Part shown: piece after piece, positions 43,601 through 53,728 of the stretch | How the letters are laid out: the number at the start of each line of letters is the position of its first letter | Numbering within the stretch: the stretch's first letter is position 1 | DNA from: Isoetes taiwanensis | Lineage: Eukaryota > Streptophyta > Lycopodiopsida > Isoetales > Isoetaceae | Direction: 5' to 3' | NCBI GenBank assembly: GCA_021234155.1 | Contig: JAJEKV010000013.1 | Coordinates: forward strand, 17,551,616 to 17,615,615 | DNA length: 64,000 nucleotides | Translations under genes and position numbers: made by a program | Notes under the pieces: model-generated | The model's input: only the letters and a program-made list of their open reading frames with translations | The model's database searches: none | What the model was told of the DNA's origin: nothing

Positions 43601-43744
43601 AGGGGAGAGGCCTATTACAGAAACAAAAAAAAATATATTATTGCATGGTGTTTCGAGCCCCAATTCTGCATGCAGCAGATTCTTCATCCCTTCTTTATTT
43701 TCTTTGCCAGATTGTTTGATCTTCCTTTCTTCAGTCACTTCTTC

Positions 43745-44017
43745 ATGGCGAGGCTTAAGTATACTGCCCTGAAGCCCAAGAAAGAGGATGAGTCCTCTTC
43801 TTCCAGTCATCCAGGCATGCAAATGACCTCTGTGGCAAAATTCTCAGCCTTGGAGGTGGAGCGATTGCAGAGACAAGAAGCTTCAGTTTCGGATAAAGTG
43901 CAGCAGTGGGTTGATCGTGTCAATCCTAAAGATGAGCATCTTTTGCAGATGAATATGGAAGCTGATGGGATTTACCTTCGTGTGGCTCTGAAGATGCCCC
44001 CTCCTGATTACTTTTAG
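43745..44017 (+). CDS. Hypothetical 90-residue protein, MARLKYTA start
   Basis: The ATG at 43,745 (CTTCATGGCG context) opens a 90-codon frame. It starts MARLKYTALKPKKEDESSSS, then SALEVERLQRQEASVSDKVQ, and ends LRVALKMPPPDYF. The basic start with a MAR-K-TA pattern is reminiscent of an H3 tail (MARTKHTA), but no histone fold follows. The remainder looks helical and charged. An upstream TATA box and CT-rich leader support a transcribed gene. Family unknown; the histone resemblance may be chance. Confidence 0.45.
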   Translation: MARLKYTALKPKKEDESSSSSHPGMQMTSVAKFSALEVERLQRQEASVSDKVQQWVDRVNPKDEHLLQMNMEADGIYLRVALKMPPPDYF

Positions 44018-44512
44018 TGACGAAATCTTCTGAATACTAAGTTTTCTTTTTGATGTACAGTTCAAAGTAGTGATTAAATCGGATATAAAGGATGTAGAGT
44101 GTGCAAAGAAATCAGATATCCCTCTGTTTGGTCTCCTTCTGGGCTTTTAAAAAATGTCCAAGCTTTTTTTATAAAAAGGCCGAAGTCGGGCTCCTAATCT
44201 ACAGGCTTTTTGTAAAGCTTTTTGTTAAAAACAAGCTTAAGTTTTTGAATTTGATAGTCTTCTGAATCTGAAATACAGTTTTTCTAATAGTGTAATTTGT
44301 TAAGATATAAATTCAGCGAGAAAGATAACAATGTTTATCACTGAAATTCGTTGTTAACAGATTATTTCTTGTATCAGATTTCTGGGTTTGTTATATCAGA
44401 TTGTTTTATTCTTTCTTTTATGTATTTCCTAATTATCTACTACAAGCAAATCCCAAGCAGATATGCATTCAGATACATTTAATAATGATGGAACATAGAA
44501 ACCATTTTACAT
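44018..44512. other. No gene recognised
   Basis: AT-rich 3' flank. A GCTTTTT/AAAAAGC foldback-like patch is seen near 44,160-44,235. Confidence 0.3.
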
Positions 44513-44775
44513 AAACTGAATTAGAAAGCTAAGAAAGGAACAAAGCCAACAAACACACATACTAATACACCTTAATGCAAACAAATGAATAAACTGAATT
44601 AGAAAGCAAAGAAAGGAACAAAGCCAACAAAGTCCAACAAAGCAGCAAATAAAGGAACAAAGCACACGTACTAATACACCTTAATGCAAACAAATGAATA
44701 AACTGAATTAGAAAGCAAAGAAAGGAACAAAGAAAAGAACTAACACATATTAATGCAAACAAATGAATAAATGCT
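44513..44775. repeat. Irregular minisatellite, three units
   Basis: ACTGAATTAGAAAGCAAAGA followed by AAGGAACAAAG and CTTAATGCAAACAAATGAATAA repeats three times, with variable inserts such as CCAACAAAG. Periods are about 70 to 120 bp. Confidence 0.85.
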
Positions 44776-45339
44776 GGAATTTGTATTGGGGTTAGCAGAT
44801 GTTCATATACAGCACTTCTTACATTTCATTTTTCAAGACTTTCTTATAAGCTTTGCCAAAGCAAATATTGAAGCAAGTTCAAATGGTTGGAGATGAATCC
44901 AAAACTTGGAGGATATGTCTGTAGAAAGAAGTCTCCATTCTTCAATAATACAAAATAGTAGAAGCTAAAGAAACCTGCTTATGGATCAAAAGTTCTTATT
45001 TTGAGCACGTCTTCTCATAATTCATGTCCCTTCATGTTGGAAGCAAACTGTAAACGTAGCAAATCCAACAATTAGAAACCAGATGTCTCAACATAAACTA
45101 TACCACAGATTCAGTTGTAACATAAGTTGCATTTCAGCTTGAAGTGAACCTGTCTAGAATTCGTGAAGAGGCCTTGAATCAAACTTCAAAGAAGCTTTGC
45201 CTTGCCTTTATTCCTAAACTTAATAGACACCTTTTTTTTTATCAGCCAAAAACTTATTAAATTGCAACATATCATGATCATCAAGCTGGTATCTACCATT
45301 GTCTCAGGTTATAATGCTAAAGAAGCTAGTGCTATCACT
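44776..45339. other. No gene recognised
   Basis: AT-rich. It may be the 3' flank of the minus-strand exon candidate to the right. Confidence 0.3.
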
Positions 45340-45702
45340 TTAATCTAATGAGATTGATTGACTGTCTGATAGATCAAAACTGTACCACAACCTTCTACAT
45401 GCTTTATGCTCATTATACCAAGCCAAATTAAGCTCTACAGAGTATGATGGTCTGTCAACCAAATCTACTGGCTCTCTAGTTTCTTTCCATGCTCTTCCAA
45501 GTTTCTTGCGCATACTAAGCACTCTTCCCAAATACCATGATTGCATCATGGTATTCTTATTTCTGTTTCTTAGCTCTTTCTCACTCCTAACATCCATCTC
45601 AAGGTAGATTGCACAATCTGACCCGATACCAAGAGAGGTTGCTGCATTCATGCACTTGCCCTCATGGCTTATAAGAGATTGTAGCACAAGGCCCCCAAAA
45701 TT
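45340..45702 (-). CDS. Hypothetical terminal exon, minus strand
   Basis: About 120 open codons beginning FGGLVLQSLISHEGKCMNAA, through WYLGRVLSMRKKLGRAWKET and REPVDLVDRPSYSVELNLAW, to a stop at 45,340. Composition and hydrophobic spacing look like real protein. There is no ATG at its head, so it would have to be an internal or last exon. It may belong with the candidate exon at 47,157-47,250. No family is recognised. Confidence 0.4.
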   Translation of the reverse strand, partial: NFGGLVLQSLISHEGKCMNAATSLGIGSDCAIYLEMDVRSEKELRNRNKNTMMQSWYLGRVLSMRKKLGRAWKETREPVDLVDRPSYSVELNLAWYNEHKACRRLWYSFDLSDSQSISLD

Positions 45703-45980
45703 GAGTTAGTATGACTTTTTTCAAATGGTTTAGTAGTGAAAATCATACTAGAAAATCAAGACGTTTTTGTGGGCCAAAAAGTTTACAAACCATGTCTAGT
45801 TATACAATATGGTTCATGAACACAATTTTAGAATGTAATAAACAAATATTGATTTTTAACATAGCATTGAAACATGATAACTGTAGTTGGTCTCTATAAT
45901 GCCTTAAAGTATATGACGTGTAGTACTGGTTAATATGTCAAGTTTAGAGGAATGATATTTGATCGCGTCTATATTTCTTG
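45703..45980. other. No gene recognised
   Basis: AT-rich; could be intron if the flanking minus-strand exon candidates are joined. Confidence 0.3.
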
Positions 45981-46132
45981 ATACATTGACATTGTAATTT
46001 TGAGTGCATAATCCCTCTGATGTTCTATAGTGATTAATCATCAATACCCTCAAGTGTATATTGACACGATAATTTATAGTGCATGGTTGCTATGTTGTTC
46101 CGTAGTGATTAATCATCAATACCATCAAGTGA
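45981..46132. repeat. Two-unit tandem repeat, about 75 bp
   Basis: Two consecutive units end TAGTGATTAATCATCAATAC followed by C-TCAAGTG. The first halves (ACATTGACATTGTAATTTTG versus ATATTGACACGATAATTTAT) are more diverged. Confidence 0.7.
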
Positions 46133-46279
46133 TAAATAGACTAGTTTGAATTTCTTAATATGATTTTTTGACATGATCCCCAGTAGTTAACCGATACGAA
46201 TACACATGATATCTAATGGTGATTACTTATGGCAACTGTTATTAATTTCTTTATGGTCGCTGTCTTTACTTTTTTGTGG

Positions 46280-46345
46280 CTGCAATGAACATGTGGGAGT
46301 TGAACCCACAATTATTACATGAATTAGAGTCACAAGATGTGATTT
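46280..46345 (-). mobile_element. tRNA-like SINE fragment
   Basis: The minus strand contains GTGGGTTCAACTCCCAC, a perfect T-arm and pol III B box (GGTTCAACTCC). Upstream is TGTGACTCTAATTCATG, which can form a weak anticodon-like arm. No D arm or A box and no matching acceptor stem are present, so this is a retroposon remnant, not a tRNA gene. Confidence 0.4.
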
Positions 46346-47156
46346 AAAGAATCAGAACCCATTAGAAAGCAAAAGGAAATAAGCATTAAAAAGTCAAATT
46401 ATCTTACAGACAATATGTAGTGTGCTGCAAAAATGGATCATCCCAACTCACATATTCAAGTGTGGATGCTCAATTCGTACTCAAGAAAACTTAGAGAATA
46501 TGAGCAAAGAATCAATTGGCAAATGACTTAATGAAAGAATAATCTGATCATCAAATTAAGCATGTACACTCTAAACCATTGAAAATTGGTGATTAACTTT
46601 AAAGCAGGGAATCTATTCAATCTACAAAACTGAAAACTCAGCAGATAAGATCTGAACTTCAAAATGACCTTCTTGCATGGGATAAACCAAATAACCTCAA
46701 CAAAATGGAATTATAATTGCCCAAAGTAAATGGAGATGATTGGCAATGAACAAAGTGACTCATACCTTATTTTGAAATACTATGTGTTGCTTAAAGCCAG
46801 GCCGTCGTGTTGAGAAATTTGAACAAAAAAAAGACATGAAAAGAAACCATAATAATTGTAACCAGACTAGTAATCAGAGTTTGTTGAACCGTAAAAGCTT
46901 TGTTTCTGTATATATATTCTGTCCTCCATCATTGTGCATGCAATGCAAAACGTTAAATACATTAGCTGAGATATGTTAAAAAAACAATAAAAAGAGCAAA
47001 AAGAATGTAGATTAATACCCTAACAGCTTAAGGCAAGAACATGATCAGATGATAAATACTTTTTGGTGAACACCTTTAAATGAGTGATACACTCCAATGG
47101 TATCACTTTCGAACCCCCGATCTCCATTTTCTTGATCGGTTCTGCGTATCTCACCG
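46346..47156. other. No gene recognised
   Basis: AT-rich DNA with short open frames only. Confidence 0.3.
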
Positions 47157-47250
47157 AGATGATTTTGCAAGCAAACTCTTTGATATCACCTTTACTTCTA
47201 CAGAGAAAACCCGAGCGCACAGGTCCAAGATATGGAGGCATTTTCTTCTG
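47157..47250 (-). CDS. Candidate internal or first exon, minus strand
   Basis: Bounded by a GTATTCAG-type acceptor at about 47,251 and an ATCTCG/GTGAGA donor at about 47,157. The 31 codons read KKMPPYLGPVRSGFLCRSKG then DIKEFACKIIS. About 400 bp upstream on this strand lies a possible short 5' leader exon with an ATG (MSRPELACRDLLQ, about 47,590-47,630). Together with 45,340-45,702 this may be a small spliced gene of unknown function. Confidence 0.35.
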
Positions 47251-48512
47251 AATACATCATACCTCATCATAAGTCAAAACTTCAAATTGACGAAAAAGAT
47301 ATCAAATCTGTATACGCATATCCAACTTCAAAAATTGGGCTCTGCTTGAAACGGCTTGTAGAGTGCAAGGCGATTACATTTCACAACAACTAAGGTCCAC
47401 TACATGATAAATGAAGAAAGATTCAACTCTATAACAAGAATTCTTACTTTTAGCAGATATACATAAGAGTTACTTCTCAGGTTGAATCACCAGTAGGCAT
47501 TTTCTTGGAGATATATCCCTGTTTCAATTGGAAAGAAGTATTAAACCGCAATTTTTTTCTGCGAGAAGGCTGTTGTTATCTATTTGATCTGCAACAAATC
47601 TCTGCATGCGAGCTCCGGTCGCGACATGGAAGAGAACTGGTCGCCGTTTACATTAGGGTTAGGATTAGAAATCACGAATTCCCTTAAAGAAATATATTAT
47701 TTGGGGAAAACTAAAAAAGCCCTTACATTTTTCTTATTTTTGGAAATTGTCAAATGGCCCTTACTCTTTCTCTTGGGTCAACAACCACATGGGGCACGGC
47801 TAAAGAATTGATGCTGCTTTCATTGAAGTTGCTGCGAAATGCTACTCTGTATAATGTATAATGTATAATATATCATGCAATGATAGATAGATAGACTGAG
47901 CGCATTTCAACATCCATTGATAAAAAGAGCAAGCTACTCCACTATTCGATAAAAAAAGCAATAAATTCAAGAACAAAAAAGAATCAATAACTTCAATCTC
48001 AACCAGACGGCAAGCAATATGGCTCTCGAAAGTGGAGCTTCGCCTAGTACTAGATTTCAAAAAGGTTGAAAAAAATCTCAGAAGGGAGGTCACAAAATAG
48101 ATTAATCGTTGTATACAAATGGATCAATTAGTAGATTTGTGATTAGAAAAAAGGGAAAAAAGAAAGGAATTTGGAAAATGGATCAAGCTCAAATCTCACT
48201 ACTTCTCATTCAGGACATTTGGGCCATCACATAGAGAGAGATGTTTGACCAGTAACGTTCAATGACCAATGAGAATTTGAAACTAGAGAAATAAAGAGCA
48301 ACAACTTCTTCAACAGCTCAACTTCTCCTCTCTCTTCTCTGTGCTGATTATGGAGTCCCTTTCTTATGCTCTTGTCTGTCCCATGTTTTTTCATCATGTT
48401 TACTTGAACTTTTTGTGACATTGGAACTTGCCAATTGTTTGTGTTGTAGCTAAAATTAAAGGCATCTACATTTGAAAGGCCTGCGATTTATTTACGAGGC
48501 TACTCCAAAAAC
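47251..48512. other. No gene recognised
   Basis: Contains the possible leader of the minus-strand gene candidate, a GATA microsatellite near 47,881-47,893 and AT-rich DNA. Confidence 0.3.
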
Positions 48513-48607
48513 ACACTACACATAAGTTCTATATAGACATCCCCTAAGCGAAAACACATTAGACATAAGTTCTATATAGACATCTCATAAGTTCTATGTA
48601 GACAACT
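48513..48607. repeat. Short tandem repeat, TAAGTTCTATATAGACATC units
   Basis: ACATAAGTTCTATATAGACA recurs at about 48,520, 48,563 and (variant) 48,588, separated by AAACACA-TA-type linkers. Confidence 0.75.
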
Positions 48608-51600
48608 CTTCAATAGCTCTTCCGGCCGGGGAAAATCAAATGCCTAAGGGGGTCCAATGTGAAAATCTACATGTACCGGGCCAGATTCTAGAGGTTGCAA
48701 ACTCATACAACAATCCGTCCCCTGTGGCTTAGGCTTGTGCATAGCTTGAGTAGGATAGAGGACAATGTGGTGCAAGCACCTTTGACATCGTATCTATCTA
48801 CACAAATATCTTACTATTGTAACTCTTGCATTTGAAAACCTCTAGCATTTGAAAAAATTAAAAGACCTTTGTTGTTAGGGAGAATGGCCTGGCACTGTGG
48901 GACGATGTGGTATTTCATCACTGCTCTGAACATCGTATCATCTTCTCCTTCTGAAACTTCGTCTGAATACTTAAAAGCTTCTTGGGTTTCATTAAGAGTC
49001 TTTTTGTCTGTCTTCCGACATGTTGGATGCTAGGAAGAGTTATTTCAATAAACTACAAGAAATGGATTCTAACCTGTACAAAAAATAGAGGAACCCTAAT
49101 GCCAAAAATACAAAACTAGCTTTGAAAGACCTCATTGAGTTTCACTATTGCTCATCAGCCTCCTTTGGCTGCGATCAGCATGCCTTGGCAGATTCGGGCT
49201 TTAGCTGCAGTCTGTTCATCAATAGCATGAAGGCTTCCAAAACTCGTGTTGAGAAAGTCATATGTGCACAGACATACCACGTTCTAGAGTTCATGCTAGA
49301 GTATTTGGCTATTTTGGCATAGTCTGGCAGGGACAGAATAAGGACGAAAACTGATTGATCTCAAAATTTACCCTAGCAAACCTTATTCCTATCTAGCTCG
49401 AGCATTGCATGTTGAGGATCAAAATACATAATTAAGCAAAAATATAGCATGGCACATGGGTCTAAACCATTAAACAAAAACACTAAAATTAATGCAGGCG
49501 TATATGCACTCTAGATATACCAATCATTTTCTAGCTTTCCATTTCTTTAATGCTTGCCTAGATTCTTTCTGGCTATGGATTGATCCATAAGGGCCATTAT
49601 GGTTGCATTTCACCATTGCTAATTCTGCAGGATTCTTATTTACTTCTTATTATGCATGCTTTCCACCGTATCATTGAATTCAATTGGCATTATGCTTTTT
49701 GACATTGAGCATTCCAGCAATTTGCACTTTCATTAGAATAGGTAGGCCTTTGATCCTCTTATTCATCCTTCCAAACCCAAATCAACTTTCCATAAGAGTT
49801 TGTTTAAATTAGCCTCTTGATACCAAAGGCTCCATCGTATTGAATCATATTGGCTTCCTTGATTGTTGGGTTGCCAACTACTTGCAGCATTTCCCGTTTT
49901 CAAAACTTAATCTCACAATCGTTCAAACAACTAAATGAATAAAACAATTATCCGGGACACCTAGCCTAGGCTATAAGATAATTGAACTTAAAATTTCCTA
50001 AATCAATAGCAAACATGTGCTTGTCTAGGAAAACAAAAATTGGAATAATTAAACTCACATTGACATACATAAAAGACATTAGACATGCATACAAAACAAA
50101 CTCATGCCTAAAACCATATTCGTCGTTTTTTTGCATTGCTTTCAATATGGAGGTTAGAGTTCTCCAAGTTAGACACATTTAGTTCAATTTCACAAGTCCA
50201 TAGCTGAGTTCCTTTCGACTTAATACAAACCCTCTGTTGCCACGAGTAGGGCAAAAGAAATGTTATTGCATGATAAATTTCTTGTAGATACTAAATAGTA
50301 TACCACAAAGAAGACATTGGCAAAAAGAAGTACAAATGAACACTTGAACATAGAACTATACATATAATGGTATAAAACAAGAAGAAAACATAAACCACAC
50401 CATGCAACCACTAAACAAGTCAATGTACATAACATAGGTCTATAATTATAAATAAAAAATCATACTCTAAAAGTAGTGCAAAATTAGATATAATAGTTGG
50501 AGTTACTAGTTAATGTAGAAAATTATACTCTAAAGTCCATAGTGACTTTAAGGATTGAAACAAATGTACTAAGAAAATAAAATATAAACCAACATAGTAG
50601 ACCAGTAACAAGCATAGTAAATGAGCATGCCCAAAAACCATGACACATTTTCAAAATCAAACATGGTTTTTGAACTAATAAAAAAAAACTTGGGAGGATG
50701 AAAATTAGGTTTAAAAATATGTATATGATAAATAATAACTAATATGTAAAAACATATTAACTTATAATGTTGACAATGCATGCTTGAAAACGACATGATA
50801 AACTCCAGGACCAGAGGATTATCACGATAGTGTCCAGGCCTAGATGGTTTGCAATGGTGGGATCTTGATAAATTGCAAGACCTGTGGTTTAAGGACATGT
50901 ATTTTCAAATATGCCTAACCATACTTTAGGGGCCACCTAGTAAATTCACCATTCCTCGAAACCTCAATTGCAAATTGAGAACATGTGGAGCAGAGCTTTC
51001 TAGACCAACTAACAAAAGTATATTATATCCTATCGTGAAAAGAACCTATCATAATCGTCTTGGTTTCTTTTAATCTATTCAGTTCAAATCTATACAAGTT
51101 CATTGTGGAAGTTCTATAAAACAAAAAAACTATTATCACATGAAACGAGATGAAACATTGGCGTTCTACTATATAACCCTTGAAAATATATGTCACAAAT
51201 ATCTAGCTAGGCCATTATGTAGCCATCTTTATTTTTCTCGGAACTTTCAAATTGCGTGTACAAAATGGACTTTGTTATTTTGTTGCCTTTATATTGCTTA
51301 ATAGTCCTCTAGTGCTTCTTGGGTTGCTCTTGAAACAAAACTTTGTTTGATGGTGGGGGGTGGGAACGCGCAATTACTCGTCTTGTTTGAAGTAACCATT
51401 AAACCGAACAAGAGGCAAATGCTTTACTACAAGAGTATCCCATCTATGGACTGCACTTTGTTGTTTGCCTCGCGTTAAAGTATATAAGATCTGCACAGGT
51501 TGCATTGGAAAGCTTGACAGGGCTGCCTTTGTTTGGGATTGCCTTGTTTATTGCTTACGTATGTCATTGCACAAAAAACCTCTAGCTCCGCCAAGAAGAC

Positions 51601-52220
51601 TTAAGCATGATGAGTAAAACCTTGCGCTTCTGGATCTTGTTGAACATAAATCAAACATCAATTTTTGCTCCTTTTCATCCTCAACTCACCACACACCATT
51701 TTTTCCCTTTCTCTTGGATAATATTTCTATGGCCTTCTCAATGTCGAGACTACCTATGCTATTATCCGGTACTTTCTGCCATATAATGCCCGATTTGAAG
51801 GAAATTATTGATATTCAAGAACTTGCATTGCTTTATTTCTTTTATGGTAGAACTTTGACGTAGAATATGGGGAATCGAGACTAAATTCAATTAAATATAT
51901 GGAGCAGATTTTGGAAGTATGCTATGAAAGTCTCAGTTTATTCCGTGAAGAAGTGCTCAAGCAAAAACATGATCAACTTAAATTTACCATTCTCAAATAC
52001 ATTACTGTTGGATATTTGAGAAGTCAATATAATGATAACAACTACAAATAGAGCATGTCCAAGGAATTCACTGGACAGCGATTGGTAGGTTGATGTTCAT
52101 GTTGGTGGCATGACGTGGTTAGTGCATCGTTTTCTAGATTGCATGAGATTTGTTATAGTCTAGTGGTAAGGTACTAGGGGCACTTCAAGTTTTAATTCAT
52201 GCTTCTCTATTTTTTTCAAA
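48608..52220. other. Gene desert, AT-rich
   Basis: No credible reading frame, RNA gene or large repeat was found in 3.6 kb. Short frames (for example 49,122-49,322 and 50,569-50,898) lack motifs. At about 52,155-52,205, TAGTCTAGTGGTAAGGTACT followed by AAGTTTTAATTC is a faint A-box/B-box pair, too degraded to call a SINE. Confidence 0.35.
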
Positions 52221-52224
52221 AGGA

Positions 52225-52841
52225 GAAATTAGTATAGAATAGATTAAATGTGTTCTTATCGTCTATGGAGACCAATCGGCCTATCGGGCCCAAATAAAGA
52301 GAGCAACAAACATATTACTGTCAAGATTAAAAAAACCCCGCCTCGAAGGGTTTTCGAGGGGAAAATCTTGGCATTAATAAGTATGTTGGTAGAATGTTAT
52401 TAACACAGTTCAATATTGCACCGGAGGACACAACTGAGTTCATATGTCCATGCCCTTTTGAAGGTATGATCCCAGCAAGCCCACGGAGGTCGTGTTCAAT
52501 GGCACATGTAGCGGTTGGTCAGGCATAACCAATTGAACATATCATGCCCGGATATGACATTCATCCCCAATAGCTCGTCCTTCTTGACAACACTGACAGA
52601 TCATGTCCTCACGTACCTCTTGGACCCATCTGCATGTCTCAATGCGAAGGCGATGTGCACCCATGCGAATGGAAGCTATCAGTCTGCGCTTCTTCATTGG
52701 CAAATGCGTATGCAAGTAGTGTTGTGGGCTTCCTGGGAGCGTGGAATTGACCTGTTGCCGATAGTGTGCCAGTTTGACATGTGTCAGAGCATCTGCATCC
52801 CAGAGTTTGCTAAGGAAGCAAGCATCAAGGTACTGCCTCAA
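52225..52841 (-). mobile_element. LINE 3' end: C terminus plus 3' UTR and tail
   Basis: The minus-strand peptide (52,841-52,542) contains YLHTHLPMKKRRLIASIRMG, AHRLRIETCRWVQEVREDM and ICQCCQ..DECH, the C-terminal zinc-finger-like block also seen at 42,870-42,960 and 32,040-32,110. A 3' UTR with a CCCCTCG/CGAGGCGGGG foldback (52,336-52,361) follows. The tail has GGTCTCC-ATAGACG and an imperfect CTATT end near 52,230. This copy defines the 3' terminus of the lineage. Confidence 0.75.
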
Positions 52842-53323
52842 TTAATCGTGATCTTTCTCTCTTCAGACCTGCACGCACCTATGTGCCTGTACATTCCATC
52901 GTAGAAGCATTGCTTAGAAAAATAGCACTACACTTGAAAATGTAATTATAGTAGTTGATACCACTAGTAATGATTTTAAGAATTGGTACAATCGTATAAT
53001 AAAGCTTCAAGAAAACTAGATTATAAAAACTATTAATAAACCTAGATTATTAAAATATTAATAAAAACTCTTAATAAACTAGATTATAAAAACCTATTGA
53101 CAAGCATAGGAAATAAAAAGCCAACATGGTTTTTGAACTAACAAGAAAAACTTGATACTAAGAAAAATACATTGAAAAACATATATGATAACGACAACTA
53201 GTATCTAAGAGCATCCAAAATTATAATATTGAAAACACGTATATAAAAACCATCTCAAAAAGAGTGATGATTTTAAGAAACCATTTTAAGATCTAGAATG
53301 CATATAACTATATGTGGTTTAAA
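52842..53323. other. No gene; AT-rich
   Basis: AT-rich. AATAAACTAGATTATAAAAA-type phrases recur near 53,010-53,100, and degenerate copies of the 113-bp unit start near 53,245. Confidence 0.4.
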
Positions 53324-53600
53324 CTAGCAATGGTTTTGGAAAGTCAATATATGCTTAAAATACATTTTTCAAACTAATGATGATTTCAAAGAACTATTGT
53401 GCCATGTAGAATTCGTGTAATTAAACATGGTATGAACTAGCAATGATTTTGCGAAATCAATGTATGCTTAAAAAACTGTCTTACAAAGTAGTGATGATTT
53501 ATATAAACTAGTTTAAGTCTTAGAATTAGTACAAAAGTTATGATACGAACTACTAATGGTTTTGCAAAAGCAGCACAGGCATATGGTTTTTATTGACATT
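53324..53600. repeat. 113-bp tandem repeat
   Basis: Units start at 53,324, 53,437 and 53,550, exactly 113 bp apart, each with a CTA-GCAATGGTTTTG-type start. Two full units and a partial third are clear, and an older half unit precedes them. They are diverged by substitution but not by length. Confidence 0.75.
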
Positions 53601-53728
53601 ATGAATTGTTGTATAAAAAACCACATACATACTAGTTTTCATGCTAATTTTTTATGCAAGTTCATTTTCGGGGGCCTTGTGTAGCTTCACCTTAGTCCAT
53701 CTGTCTTTGGACAGCCATGGATTACCAT

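Noticed and set aside
46280-46345. A suppressor tRNA gene with CTA anticodon
   Set aside because: Only the T-arm is sound. The D arm, acceptor pairing and A box are missing.
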